Assembly (NCBI GenBank): GCA_018398575.1
Contig: JAGTXZ010000010.1
Coordinates: 1,240,001-1,304,000, forward strand
Length of the DNA: 64,000 nt
Direction of reading: 5' to 3'
Origin: Ampelomyces quisqualis
Taxonomy: Eukaryota; Ascomycota; Dothideomycetes; Pleosporales; Phaeosphaeriaceae
Numbering within the stretch: the stretch's first letter is position 1; each line of letters starts with the position of its first letter. The notes beneath the pieces were generated by a model that had not been told where the DNA came from, did no database searches, and worked only from the letters and a program-made list of their open reading frames with translations. Both the position numbers and the translations under genes were made by a program. Below, piece by piece: positions 1-11,817 of this stretch.

Positions 1-531
1 AACATGCCCGCTTGCTAGTAGTGCGGGCCCGACTCAAAACTACCGTGGTCCCTGCCATTCGTCTGTCGTCCTGGCCGAGCAGCTTTCATCACCGCCAGCG
101 CATCTAGCTACCTACCATCCAGGGTGTTCCCGTACGCTTCCGATCGTGCGGTCACCCTGACCACTCCGCAAGACCTGCTCGACACCTGTCGATCGCATTT
201 CAACGTTACTATGCCCACCAAACACTCTAGAGGGCCATAGTTTTGACGTGTGAGTCCCTGTCTCATCTCCCCTTCACCGCGTTTGGACCCTTTGTCTTGC
301 ACGCCCTCAACATACACTTGCCCCTTCCTAAAGCATCGACAAGGGACATGGTGATGTTACTGTGACCACCAACTCCTTTGTACCCCTCTCATCACTCTTG
401 AGTCGCACAAGCCCATATTTTATTTTCACATAACCCTCGCCTCCTTTTAAGTTGCCGCGACCGCCGCCGCATGCCTGGCCCTCCAGCACTGCATCACCCG
501 CCATTGACATCCACTGACGCTGTCCTCCGCT
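1..531. other. 5' flanking region without a recognised gene
   Basis: Normal-composition DNA upstream of the arrestin gene. The open frames on the minus strand here have no recognisable protein character. It presumably holds the promoter and 5' UTR of the gene starting at 532. I see no RNA gene or repeat. Confidence 0.5.
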
Positions 532-2948
532 ATGCCAGATTACCAGCACGCATACACTGATCGTGGGCGTCTTCGCTACATACCAGAACATCTCTACGAC
601 GATACACATGCTGGCCGCGGCATTTACCAAGGGCGCAATCGACGACCGCACCGCATTCACATCGCCCACGTCACCCCTGACCCAGTCTGTTTTCGCCGCA
701 AAAAACGGCACACTACCAGCAAACTTTACTTGACCGAAAAGCTGGCGGGCCCCAGGGAGAGCGCGAAGCGATACCTGCGTTCGTTTATCGACACCCACAT
801 CAATCCCGCCCCCGAAACCACCCACATCCCTACACTCCAATCCGCTACAAGCAGTAATCGGACCTCGGTTGCCTCGTTTCCCGAACGGGTGCTATCAGGG
901 AACCTCGAAATGAGGTCGAGCCCAAGAAATTCTATCGGTGCAGTCAGTGCACTGGTTGCACCGGGCATACCTCGACCTTCACTCACTGAATCACATTGGT
1001 CATCGGGATGGGCATCGGGTAAGAGCATGGTCAGCAACATAAAATGTCTGCCAGAAGATAAGCCTGTAGCCTCTGGCGGCGGCGTCAGTGTGAATATTTC
1101 GCTCACAGAGCCCATTCTTTTCCTCCGAGGGTTCGAGCAAAATGTGAATTCTGAAAGAAGCACCGCAATGCTACGTGGTGCGCTTGTGCTTAAGATTTCG
1201 AAACCGACCAAACTCAAAGCAATCACACTGAAATTTCGTGGCAAAGCCCTGACGAAATGGCCAGAGGGAATTCCGCCCAAAAAGGTCGAATTTGAGGAGC
1301 TCGACATTTTGATGAGCCACACCTGGCCCTTCTTCAATTCTCAATTTGCCACAGCCGAAACTGGCACTGGTGCGGATCGTGTGGACCTGTACAAGAGTGC
1401 AGGAGGCCTCGGCAGCTCGCTAAACAACTCTTCATCAAACCTCACCAGCAAAGAAGCGAAACGCCTGTCACTCCAGGTCAACCAATCGCGAAGCTTCGGC
1501 AAGGGTGAGACGCCATCCGGCGGACCATCGGTCGCACAAAAGGGCTACAGGACCTTCAACGCGGGAGAGTACACGTACAACTTCGAGCTACCTCTGGACA
1601 GCCATTTACCTGAGACGATTGATGTTGACCTCGGCTCCGTCAAATACGAGCTAGAGGCAACAGTTGAGCGGGCTGGCGCATTCCGAACCAATCTGGTCGG
1701 CACCAAGGAGGTGACACTCATCCGCGCACCCTCAGAGGGCTCGCTCGAGCAAGTCGAGCCCATCGCCATCAGTCGTAGCTGGGATGACCAATTACATTAC
1801 GATATAGTTATATCCGGCAAATCGTTCCCGCTCGGCGCCCAGGTCCCCATTGCTTTCAAGCTAACTCCACTCGCCAAAGTACAATGCCACCGGATCAAGG
1901 TCTTTGTTACAGAGAATGTCGAATACTTTTGCAACAACAAGCGAGTACATCGCATGGAACCTGTCCGCAAAGTGCAGCTATTTGAGAAGCGGGCGGATGG
2001 TCCACCTACCAGCACCTTTCCCGGCAGCACAATGCGGATCGTGTCTGGCGGTGGCGTACCGTATGATCAAAGGGCTGCCGCTGCCCGAGGAGAGGACGTC
2101 CCCGTGCAAGACTCGACCAATCTGCTGGGCGACCTCGGCGGGGACACTAATGTTGGGCCTACCGAGATGGAATTCAATGTACAACTGCCAAGCTGTCACA
2201 ACATGCGGGACAAGGACAAGTTAAACAAGCTACACTTCGACACCACGTACCAAAACATACAGGTGCATCATTGGATCAAAGTGCGTGTAGTTACGAAACT
2301 CGATAGCACAGTGCTAACTCAAATTAGCTCGTCATGCGCCTCTCCAAACCAGACGCCGTAGACCCAAACAAACGACGACATTTCGAAATCTCCATCGACT
2401 CGCCATTCCACATCCTCTCGTGTCAAGCAACACAAGCGAACACTGCGCTACCAGCATATTCATCACCTCAACCTGCGGAAGACGGCACCCGCGTACCCGA
2501 ATGCGGCTGCCCCAACGCGCCCGTGCGCCGTACCTCACCAACCGGCTTTGTTCCCACGCTCAGTTCCATGGGTGGATCAAGAGGCAATAGCGTAACAGCA
2601 GTTCCGACACCAGAACTCGCACGACCCCAGGCCGCACATATTGGCGGGCCTACAGAAACTGCTGTACAAAGACCGATTCATCTAATGCGCGTACCTTCAT
2701 TTAATCCACCTGCTTTCAGCGACGAAGAACCTCCACCACCTCTTCAAACGCCTCCTCCTCTCTATGAGACGATTGCATCTCCGACAAGTGGTTTGGCAGA
2801 CTATTTTTCAAGACTATCGGACGCATATGATGACGATAGCGATCCGGAGCGCAACGACCGTGGTCGTGTCGAGATCCCCCTTACACCAGGTGGCCGCACT
2901 AACAGGAGCATGGACGAACGGCGGACGTGGTTACCTGTCGGCCGCTAA
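532..2948 (+). CDS. Alpha-arrestin (arrestin-related trafficking adaptor) with PY motifs
   Basis: Two exons: 532-2280 and 2328-2948. The intron 2281-2327 (47 bp, GTGCGT...TTAG, CTAAC branch site) is phase 0 and joins ...HHWIK to LVMRLSKPDA, giving 789 aa. An arrestin N-terminal fold spans roughly residues 195-400 and an arrestin C-terminal fold roughly 415-625. It ends in the family-typical stretch RRHFEISIDSPFHILSC. Two candidate PY motifs for Rsp5/Nedd4-type ubiquitin ligases are visible: LPAY (about 624-627) and PPLY (about 726-729). By family knowledge such proteins recruit the ligase to plasma-membrane permeases and trigger their endocytosis, often in carbon or nitrogen control. The first ~190 residues are basic, low in conservation signals and could be partly non-coding. 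The ATG at 532 is the first in frame, but downstream ATGs (for example at 910) are possible. The family is secure; the exact paralogue is not. Confidence 0.85.
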
Positions 2949-4605
2949 TCAAGCCACCATTTCTTTCATAACGACACGACGTGACCTGAAATGAGGACAT
3001 GCATCATTGGTAGGGCAAGGTGTTTTCTAGTGTATATCTTGCATGTTTTTTACACTTCACGCTTCTACATAGCGGCCCTTTGAGGCACGTGCTTTTATCA
3101 TCGCATCGTATATCCAGGGCACGGTGCCCTGGGCGGACAGAAACTCTGGAGTACAAGGAAAGCATGCACTAGGACATCTGGTTGCTATTTCCGAGCATAT
3201 TCGGTCGATTCCCCACGGTCCTTCATCTTTGATTCTAGTATTTCGGCACGGCGTCAGTGCAAGGTCTCGCACTCGGCGAAGCAGCGCTACCTATCGAAGT
3301 AGTGGAACCATGTACATAGTCCAGTCCAATCAGACACTTGGATACTCTGTGCTTTTCAACCCTTTACAATCCAGTCAGTCCAAAAAACGATCAAGCCGTT
3401 ACCCGTCCAGCAACAAATAACAACAATGACAAAACCTGGAGGCAAAAGCTTTTTCTCACACACGTCAAAATGTTTTGACATGTTTCACCCTGTCTGCGCT
3501 GATCTGGTACTGGACATGGAACCAAGGTCCTCCCAGCTGGATTCCTGTGTGCAGGGATGACCCAGGCATACAGAGGGGCCAGGCCAGGCAGCAGGCTGGT
3601 TGCTGGGGTTTCCGTAACAAGTTTTCCTTTGGATCGGCGGGCGGTATGACGTAGCTAGTGTAGTATGTAGCTCCTGATCCTGTGTTGTTTGGAGCGGAAA
3701 GAAAAATGTGAGGCGGTCGTGTAGGGTGTGTGGTTTGGTGATTTGGAGATTCGTGCGTGGTTTTGGAGGTGGAGCAAGGGAGGGATGATGACGTGGGGTT
3801 GGGATGAAGTTGGCTCAGCTGCTCGGCCAACCTATCAGTGTGAAGAAGCAGAACCAAGCAATGATGATTGGACAGGGCGCAGGAAATGGGTCGCACGTGA
3901 CGTGTGCTGTGCGTGCCAATCGGAAGGCGCTGCCGCGATAGCGACACCCCAGCATCTTCGCGATAGCGCAGCGACGGTATGTACATACACTGTACAGTGT
4001 ACCCCGGTGTTTTCGCCGGACCCACCCACTATCTCCGGTGCGCAATTCCAAGAGCCGTACTCCGTAGTGGTCGAGCACATCAACACATCCACAACAGGCA
4101 TCTCGAGCGAAAAAATATCCAGGCGGCACATTGCCCCTACGACAGCCAAGCGCATACCAAGAAGCTAGCATTTACCACTCGGGAACTGGCCTCCGCCTGC
4201 TCTGCCCTCTGCCGACTCTCAACGCTCGCAACCGCAGATGCAACTGGGGCGCATTGAGCTTTTCACTTCCAAGCTTCGCAGACCGTGCCGCCAAGCTCAC
4301 CTCGGGTCTTTGTAAGCTCGCGCAAATTCTCTTGGGACTTGTTGGATTCTCGTGCGAGGAACACCGCTCGTCACTTCCCCACAGAACCGACCCCCCTCAA
4401 AACACCCCGACGACTTTAAGCCAACCAGGCCGTTTCAAGGAGCGGCGACTGGGCGCACCTTCTCATACATGCATCCGGTCCCGGCATCGACCTCCGCTAC
4501 GAACCACCAATCTCCTCGACTGCCAGACGACTGTTTAACCAGCCCCAACGACGCAAGTCAACACAAAGGCTTCTACATACACGCGAACGAGCGATAGACT
4601 CGGCC
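2949..4605. other. Intergenic region (3' of arrestin, promoter of antiporter)
   Basis: About 1.65 kb with only short frames that lack protein character. It holds a CACGTGACG E-box/CRE-like site near 3895-3903 and a 16-bp perfect palindrome at 3986-4001. The last 250 bp before the antiporter ATG are C/T-rich, as is usual for fungal promoters and 5' UTRs. Confidence 0.5.
3986..4001. promoter_or_regulatory. 16-bp perfect palindrome upstream of the Na+/H+ antiporter
   Basis: TACACTGTACAGTGTA is self-complementary over 16 bp and lies about 600 bp upstream of the antiporter ATG. It is embedded in further GTAC repeats (GTACAT on the left, GTACC on the right). It could bind a dimeric regulator or be chance; there is no functional evidence. 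Confidence 0.25.
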
Positions 4606-7600
4606 ATGGCGTGGGAACATCTCTCCATCACGAAGCCGCACTTGGTGTACATCATCCTGGGCGGCTTCACCAGCCTGTTCATGCTGTGCTCCTCGGTCAT
4701 CAAGGAGCGCCTGTACATTGGTGAAGCCACGGTCGCTACCCTTTGCGGCATCATCTTTGGACCCCACGCAGCCAATCTCATCGACCCTGGAACCTGGGGT
4801 AACGTTGATCTCATTACCCTTGAGTTTTCGCGCATCGTCCTGGTGGTGCAGTGTTTTGCCGTTGGCGTCGAATTGCCCAGGGCGTACATGGAGAAGCATT
4901 GGAGATCCGTTACCCTTCTACTGATCCCGGTCATGACTTTCGGCTGGCTCATTACCAGTCTCTTCATCTGGGGTCTTTTCAGCTCCCACCTCAACTGGCT
5001 CGACAGTCTCTGCATCGCAGCCTGCGTCACAGCTACGGATCCTGTCCTAGCCTCGTCCGTCGTCGGAAAGGGAAAGTTTGCGAAACGTGTCCCCAAGCAT
5101 TTGCGAGACTTGCTCTCTGCCGAGTCTGGTTGTAACGATGGAATGGCGTTCCCGTTTGTTTATCTTGCTATTTACCTCATTCGCTACCGCCCAGACGCCA
5201 ACAAGGTCGCTTTTCACTGGTTCTGCTACACCGTTCTCTACGAGTGTTTGTTTGGCGCTTTCTACGGAGTCATGGTTGGTTATCTCGCACGACGTGCTAT
5301 TCGATGGGCGCACGAGAAGGACTTGATCGACAGAGAGAGTTTCCTTGTGTTCTACTTTGTCTTGGCTCTTTTCTGTGCTGGATCTGGTGCAATGCTAGGC
5401 ATGGACGATCTGTTAGTCGGCTTCGCTTGCGGTGTCGGCTTTTCCAACGATGGATGGTTCCTCGAGAAGACGGAAGAATCGCACGTCTCCAACGTCATTG
5501 ATTTGCTCATCAACCTGGCCTTCTTCGTCTATTTCGGCTCCATCATTCCCTGGGCCCAGTTCAACGAGCCCGAGCTCCTTGGTCTCTCACCATGGCGACT
5601 GGTTGTACTAGGATTGCTAGTACTCTTCTTTCGACGCTTACCGATCATGCTCATGCTCAAACCTGTCATACCAGATATCAAAACATGGCGCGAAGCCTCC
5701 TTTGCGGGTCATTTTGGACCCATTGGTGTCGGTGGCCTGTTTGTTGCTATCCTCGCCCGAGCCGAGTTGGAAACCGAGTCAACCACACCTCTTGCTGAGC
5801 TGCCGCCAGAAGGTTTCGAGCATCTCAATATTATTGAGATGATATGGCCAATCACCTGCTTCCTTGTCATCGTCAGTATCATTGTTCACGGCAGCTCAAT
5901 TGCTGTCTTCACTCTTGGTAAGCGCATCAACACACTGACCATATCTCTCTCGTACACTCAAGCGAACGAGGAGGGTCCCGGATGGATGGATCGATTGCCA
6001 CGCATCCAGACGCGTTCAAGGACCTCCATGTCAGGTCGTCGAGCTTCTGAGTCATCCTTTGACGAAAAGGCCGACTCCAATGGGACAGGCCTATTGCCTC
6101 CTCCTCCGCCATATCAGTCAGGTTTCCTACGCCGCCAAAAGGAGGAAGATAGCACCAGTCGATCCGGGTCGCGCCGTCCCACAGGTCGAAAGAACAAGTG
6201 GGATGCTGGCCGAGGTCCTGGAGGACCTATCTCACAGTCCGCCATCGGACCCGCGCCCCGCGACCCTGAGAGGGCTGAACCGATTCCGGCCGATCAAGAC
6301 ACAGGTGGGGTTTCAGACGCTACGGCGGTGTCAAGCGATACTTCATCAAGTGGCAAAGGGAAGATGAGGAGCCAGCAACCAGAAGAGAACATATATCAAG
6401 AAGGCAACGACACTGTCATTGAGGATAGAGAGGGCAATGTGCTTGAAGTCATGGACGATAGCGGTCATTACGGCAGAGAGAGAGATAGACGTGACCAGCA
6501 AGAGGCAGCAGATCTGCTAAGCGAGGAGGATGTGCAAGGTGGTGTGTCGCAGAAAGAGCATAGAGGTACAGCAGAGAAGGCTTCTGGGAAGGTAGCCGAC
6601 GCCATTGAGCATCCCCAAAAGAACTGGCGACAACGTATGCAGAGTTTCTCCGGGCATCATCATGGTGGTAAGCTTGCGGAACCTCCCAAACCTCAGAAGC
6701 CCGCACAAAGTCGCGGACCCGCTCTTGCCTATCAGTTCGGTAACACCATCATTGTCGAAGACCAAGATGGTGAAGTCATCAAGAAGTACGACATTCCGAG
6801 CTCGAAGAAGAAGGACCAGCGTCCTGAAGCGCACCGCGGTGCGTCCATGGCTGGAGGTACTAGTCGTGCAATTCAAAGCTTGAAGAGGATGGGTACACAA
6901 CTCGGCGTGCCAACACATGCTGAAAGCGGGCCTTCCGATGCTTCGGGGCCAGATGCTAAGAAGAAGAGGCCTTCGGACGAGGAGGACGATGAACGTCTAC
7001 GTTTCACCGTCACAGCAGGAGGCCGCAGAATGAGTAAGCTGGAGTTCATTACACAAATGTCGCAAATGGACCCAAAGGCACGGTCCAAGTTCGTGCAGAA
7101 CAGCGATGCGCCTGAAGCCGTCAAATCCGCGGCCAAGGAAGACGCACGAGAGCACAAGGACGCCGAACGTCGTGCTGCTGCCTCCAAGGCGAACATTCCA
7201 CCTGTCGTTGGTGAGGAGGGCGAAGCCGAGATCCACAAGATTGAATCTCCTGCGGCGCATGAGGAGGGTCGAGCCCGTGGTCCGGAAGGCCTAACGCTCG
7301 TGGACAGCAACAACGAGGACGTGCCTTTCCATTCCGTGCACCAGGATCTTCAGAACTACTCGACGGACCAGAGCAACGAGACAGCCGCACAGCGCCGACG
7401 TCGTGAAGCGTCACAGCAATTCGATGCCGCACAAGCACCTGCCAGAGCTTCTTCCATCAATGCTGAAGAAGAGACGCCCGCCGAACGTCGTCGCCGTCTC
7501 GCCGCTCTTCAAGGCTCATCATCCCCTCCAGCGAGTCTCAGTCGCCGCCCGCAATCTCCAAGCACAAAGCAAGCTTCCGGCAATGCCGGCTTGGAAGGCG

Positions 7601-7902
7601 AAACCGCCGCCGAACGCAAACGCCGTCTCGGCGCCCTAGGAGTCGGCGGCGACGAGACACCCGAATCTGACTCTGACGGCGAGGAAGAAGGCGGCGATCC
7701 ACTGGAAACCGGTCGTCACACGCATCCCCGCGCACGCGAACCAAAATCCACACTCTCTCCGTCACGTGCGCCTGGTATCCGATTCGCAGAACAACCGCGC
7801 GTCCCGACGAAAGATGAGAGGGCCAAGGACGAGGCGCAGGAAAAGGAGGAGAGGGAGAATGAGAAGAAGAAGAGCGGATTTGGAAAGTTGTTTAGGAAGT
7901 AG
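4606..7902 (+). CDS. nha1: Plasma-membrane Na+(K+)/H+ antiporter, Nha1/Sod2 type
   Basis: One uninterrupted exon of 1098 aa beginning at an ATG after a C/T-rich leader. Residues ~10-450 hold about a dozen hydrophobic segments of the CPA1 cation/proton antiporter fold. The family motifs are TDPVLA (residues ~144-149) and ESGCNDG (~173-179), with the Asp residues expected to carry cation and proton. The remaining ~650 residues are a long hydrophilic, charged cytosolic tail with several A-ER-R-RLAAL-like repeats and a Lys-rich end, as in fungal Nha1/Cnh1 proteins. In this family the carrier exports Na+, Li+ and K+ in exchange for H+ across the plasma membrane, supporting salt tolerance and pH homeostasis. 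The tail is the usual site of regulation. No introns or frameshifts are seen. Confidence 0.92.
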   Translation: MAWEHLSITKPHLVYIILGGFTSLFMLCSSVIKERLYIGEATVATLCGIIFGPHAANLIDPGTWGNVDLITLEFSRIVLVVQCFAVGVELPRAYMEKHWRSVTLLLIPVMTFGWLITSLFIWGLFSSHLNWLDSLCIAACVTATDPVLASSVVGKGKFAKRVPKHLRDLLSAESGCNDGMAFPFVYLAIYLIRYRPDANKVAFHWFCYTVLYECLFGAFYGVMVGYLARRAIRWAHEKDLIDRESFLVFYFVLALFCAGSGAMLGMDDLLVGFACGVGFSNDGWFLEKTEESHVSNVIDLLINLAFFVYFGSIIPWAQFNEPELLGLSPWRLVVLGLLVLFFRRLPIMLMLKPVIPDIKTWREASFAGHFGPIGVGGLFVAILARAELETESTTPLAELPPEGFEHLNIIEMIWPITCFLVIVSIIVHGSSIAVFTLGKRINTLTISLSYTQANEEGPGWMDRLPRIQTRSRTSMSGRRASESSFDEKADSNGTGLLPPPPPYQSGFLRRQKEEDSTSRSGSRRPTGRKNKWDAGRGPGGPISQSAIGPAPRDPERAEPIPADQDTGGVSDATAVSSDTSSSGKGKMRSQQPEENIYQEGNDTVIEDREGNVLEVMDDSGHYGRERDRRDQQEAADLLSEEDVQGGVSQKEHRGTAEKASGKVADAIEHPQKNWRQRMQSFSGHHHGGKLAEPPKPQKPAQSRGPALAYQFGNTIIVEDQDGEVIKKYDIPSSKKKDQRPEAHRGASMAGGTSRAIQSLKRMGTQLGVPTHAESGPSDASGPDAKKKRPSDEEDDERLRFTVTAGGRRMSKLEFITQMSQMDPKARSKFVQNSDAPEAVKSAAKEDAREHKDAERRAAASKANIPPVVGEEGEAEIHKIESPAAHEEGRARGPEGLTLVDSNNEDVPFHSVHQDLQNYSTDQSNETAAQRRRREASQQFDAAQAPARASSINAEEETPAERRRRLAALQGSSSPPASLSRRPQSPSTKQASGNAGLEGETAAERKRRLGALGVGGDETPESDSDGEEEGGDPLETGRHTHPRAREPKSTLSPSRAPGIRFAEQPRVPTKDERAKDEAQEKEERENEKKKSGFGKLFRK

Positions 7903-10514
7903 GAGTTATTTTCCCATCTGACGTGATATGATGTCGACAGCATAGCGCCGCGAGGAGTTTGGTAGAGGATGAAATAATGTCTGATTTGGTTGAATCATCT
8001 GTGAGATGAAAGCGAGACTTGAATTCATTGCATGTAATAATAGAAGCATACACAAGATATAACCCCTGAGATGTTTATTGACGTGAACAGAGCTGTAACA
8101 CACGAATGTCTCTACAGGTTAAATAGCAGCACGTTCCCAGCCCCGTAACCGCTCACAATCTAAGCCCTCGAATTTGGGTTTTCTCTTGCAGTTACTAGCG
8201 GGTGTTCAAGCCGCGTCTGAAGCCTTGCAGACCGCCGTGTCTTGGATGATCCGACAGTCATGCATTCATCGTGCAACAGGCGCAGCCTGAATTTCCCGCA
8301 TAAGAGATGGTGCCCGTGTGCTCACGAAAAGACGTCACTTTGTCACCTGAGGCGGCAGAGGACTTGCTTGAGCGTTTCTCTGGTACAGAGTTTGAGTGGT
8401 GATCACTGAGTTCTGACATTGTAGGACATCTTGGAGAAAGTCGTGCCTGCATCTGTCCCCGCACGGCTTTACCTTTCGAGTGTAACCCCGTGAGATGAAC
8501 TGTTAGCCTACAAGGAAGCAGGATATTATATCATATTCTTTGCGAGCAGCATGCCTCGTTACTACAAATTCGGGACACTAGCTCCCTGAATAACTTCATG
8601 CCTTGCATCGTTGTTGTGGTACGCATTTGCGCAGCTGAGAGTCGTGCCTTGACTGACATTATCTGTTTCCCTGCCTTGAGATCAATACCCTCGGTCATCA
8701 CTAGGCTAGGTAAGGCAGCGACGAAGCGCTGTTTACCCGTAGTAAAGCGCTCTTCAATCAAAGAGATGATGCCGCCGCATACCAAGCTCACGCTGCCCGT
8801 CACACGCATCTCGAGCGCATGCTGGATAAGTTTGTCTTTCTGGGCTTGGACAAGTGGAGCTGGCTGTCAGGACCCTAGACCAAATTGTGTCCAGCCAGGA
8901 CGAAAGTAGTAGACGACGGCAGAAAACAACGCGGTATCCCACAGCGTATGGATCGGGACTATCTTCAAGTGAGCACGTATCGATTGCACCTACACGCAAC
9001 CAGCTGATATGACGCAGTTTACGTAGAGCTACTTACCATCGCGGTAACATGTCTGTTGGTATAGCTAACCCTGCGCCGAGAGTTGAGCGATTTCCGCACA
9101 CGACAAAGCAATTGGGGGTAGTTTGGTGGCTCTCAGCTGAGACAAGCTTATCAACGGACATTTAGTCATTTTCGACCATGGAGGATTGTGTACAAGGCGC
9201 GTGACTGGGATAGACCAATGGAAGACACTGAAGCGCAGGGAAATGGCGGTTCATGGCGAGAGCTCGTACACCTGACGTTGAGAAAGAGAACGGCGCGATT
9301 TTGTAACACGAGGGTGCAGGCTTGACATGAATAAAGATGGATTAGCTCTGGACACGGCCGTCGATCTCACAATCCGTATAGCGTGGAAATCCTTGGATGC
9401 ATCTGCAGCAATTCAAAACACGGCTATAATCCCCCAACACTACGGGAATACTTCCAGACCAACAGCTTGTGGTAGAATGCATGTGGGAAAGAACAGTAAG
9501 GACACTCAATCGTCCCTCTTGGGTTACACGAGCTATTTGAATCGGCACGGGCGTGATGGAGCACCGTCCGCGTGCTCTCAGGCAGTTATACATTGTCTTG
9601 ACTTTGCTTGTGTACGCACCCACAAGCACAATATCTTGTCTTGGCTAGGCGCCGTGGAACTATTATCAAGCCTCAGACGCCCAAATGGCGGTCAAGTCAA
9701 CAGCTACACACGATTTCATTCTCTGGAATAAGCCGTTCTACGAAGGCGCTGATGCTTTAGGCATGTGGTACCATTGCAACGCACACACGAGGCAAGCTCT
9801 GGATCTACGCCCAGGGCCGAGAGGGGATAGTTCTCCCTTAGCTGCCGAGTACAGACCGTGGTGAGTGGAGTATTTGTGCTATGAGCAGTAACATAGGCAT
9901 TGTAGTGCTGACACTGCATTTCCCTTAGGATCCACCGGAAGACTGGTGCTACCATCTCAATTCCCAATGAGATGCTGACGTGACTGAAAAAGGACGAGCA
10001 TGAAAAAGCCCTGACTTTTCAGTGTCTCGACACGTACTAGCTACATTCCTGTCCTTGGTTTCTTGTGAGTAAGCGCGACTGGAGGTACTTTTGCGATGTT
10101 CAAAGTGGATCAGTTATCGCGAGCTACCGGTACTGAAAATCGGTTGATCAAGAAAGATAGAAGCATGCAGCATGGTGCCTCTGAAATCAAGTTACAAGGT
10201 TGTGCTCCCACTTGTTCGCATCTGGCAGCAATCAGCATTGACTTTTGTGTTGGAAGCACTGGCGAAGCGAGTAGACTTGCAATTGTGCTTCTGTACAACA
10301 CCATCGTCATTCCAAACAAGGGCGAGTGGCAAGATTCCGGCACGCTTACCGGTCGACTGCTTCGGGCTTGCTTGTGTGAATCAAATTTAGCAGCCGAGGA
10401 TCAAGTAGAAAAGGCCAGAGGTCTGCCCATGCTGGCGTGTTCTTACGTCTACATCGGCCTCAACCATCTCAAGTCGAGATCAAACGTTTTGTGTGCGCAA
10501 TCACGATTCCCAAT
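7903..10514. other. 2.6-kb stretch without a recognisable gene
   Basis: Composition is balanced, so this is not a RIP block. All open frames are below about 140 codons, on both strands, and none shows a known domain, signal peptide or convincing splice pattern. It presumably contains the antiporter 3' UTR and the promoter of the small secreted protein gene. A lineage-specific small gene cannot be excluded. Confidence 0.45.
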
Positions 10515-11097
10515 ATGAAGTTCGCATCCTTGCCAACAATACTCGCGCTCTTCATTACACTGCTCCACGCAGCGGTTCTGGGCTCGTCCGTCCGCATCAA
10601 GACCCAGACGCTCGGTTCCTCTCCGCCTGACATTCTCCCCCGCAACACTGACATCGAACGTGCGCTCCCCAATACCCTCCATGGCACCCATCACTGAACC
10701 ACACCCAGCAAGCATCCTCACCAGAGCCACCCAACTCGCCGACTTTGAAGGTAAACGCCTCAAAGGCAGCGTCGGCGCTTCAGTCTACCTCGTCCTCGAC
10801 AACAAGCTACGCCACATTGTCGACACAACCGTGTACGAAAACCTCTTTGGCAGCAAGACGGTGACGTTCGATTTGATTCCGCAGCCATTGATTGATTTAT
10901 ATCCCAAGGGCCCCGCGCTCGATGCCCACACGCCGCTGGTCAAGGGGTTTGATCACCCGGTTTGTTTGATCGATGGCGGGAAGAAGCGGTGGATTACGAG
11001 CACGGACGCATTCAATCGGTATGCGTTTGCCTGGGGGAAGGTAGTTGAGATTGGGAGTATAATTGATTTGGTGCCGACAGGGCCGAATATCAGCTGA
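10515..11097 (+). CDS. Small secreted protein with two tandem ~50-residue repeats
   Basis: I infer two exons, 10515-10659 and 10709-11097, joined across a 49-bp phase-1 intron (GTGCGC...CCCAG, CTGAAC branch-like site), giving 177 aa. The N-terminus MKFASLPTILALFITLLHAA is a good signal peptide. The mature part contains two related units: one from LKGSVGASVYLVLD through DLYPKGPAL, the other from VKGFDHPVCLID through DLVPTGPNI. Both share a pattern of hydrophobic-KG, a V-x-L strand, R-H/W-I, an aromatic F and IDL-P-GP. Without the intron the signal peptide frame ends at 10697, and the repeat frame would begin at an internal ATG (10684) without any secretion signal; the spliced form is therefore preferred. 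Function is unknown; an extracellular or effector-like role is speculative. Confidence 0.6.
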
Positions 11098-11817
11098 GAG
11101 GGTGGCATGGTGTGATTGGAGGTTTGAAGTGATGGAGCGGAATCGCGGATTTCATTGCATTGCTTCGACTTTGGTGGAATGACGCACGGCAAGGAACATG
11201 CGCCTGGCAGGCAGGTAATCGGGAGATAGTATGCACACGGTATCTCCACCTCGTTGATCGCTTTGTATATGCGTCAGTCCAGACGGACTAAAGCTTGGAC
11301 TTCACCCAATCTTGCACCACCTGTTGACTTGCCGTGCCAGAGTCGCCCTGGTAGCCCAAAATCCTCTCAACAATCATTGCTTCTGGGAGGTGAAGCAGAA
11401 GGATGCATCATGGCCGGCGGCTTCTCAACGGGGTGACAACCGGGCACCGGGGAAGAATGTGGGGTCACGCTAGCGCGCCAAGTCGGACGCGGGAGTCCAT
11501 GTAATACTCGGTACGGATACGGAGTACAAGCGGCAGTATTTTGCTGAGCTAAGGCTGCAGATTTGGGACTAAGGGTATCGAAAGACGACCTTGGCTGCAT
11601 GTGCACGTAACGAAATGAAGCTAACCTCCGGACGCAGCGGCTTGGCACCGCTAGCTGTTAAAGACGGCTTATGCAGCGCGTATGGTCGGTACAGCCTGCT
11701 CACAGGCCTAGAAGAACACCAGAACGCGTCCAAATCCATGACTCGGGTGGGTGGTTTTCCGCGGCGTCTCTCTTCCTGCCTGAGTCGCAGCGCATTTATC
11801 ATCTGCCCATAGTCAGC
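11098..11817. other. Intergenic region upstream of the bZIP gene
   Basis: About 720 bp without recognisable coding content. An in-frame extension upstream of the bZIP start (from 11671) exists but reads as non-conserved sequence, so I treat it as 5' UTR or promoter. Confidence 0.4.

Noticed and set aside
8531..10518. Short frames in the 8-10.5 kb region as genes
   Set aside because: No signal peptide, domain or consistent splice pattern; lengths are as expected by chance for this composition.
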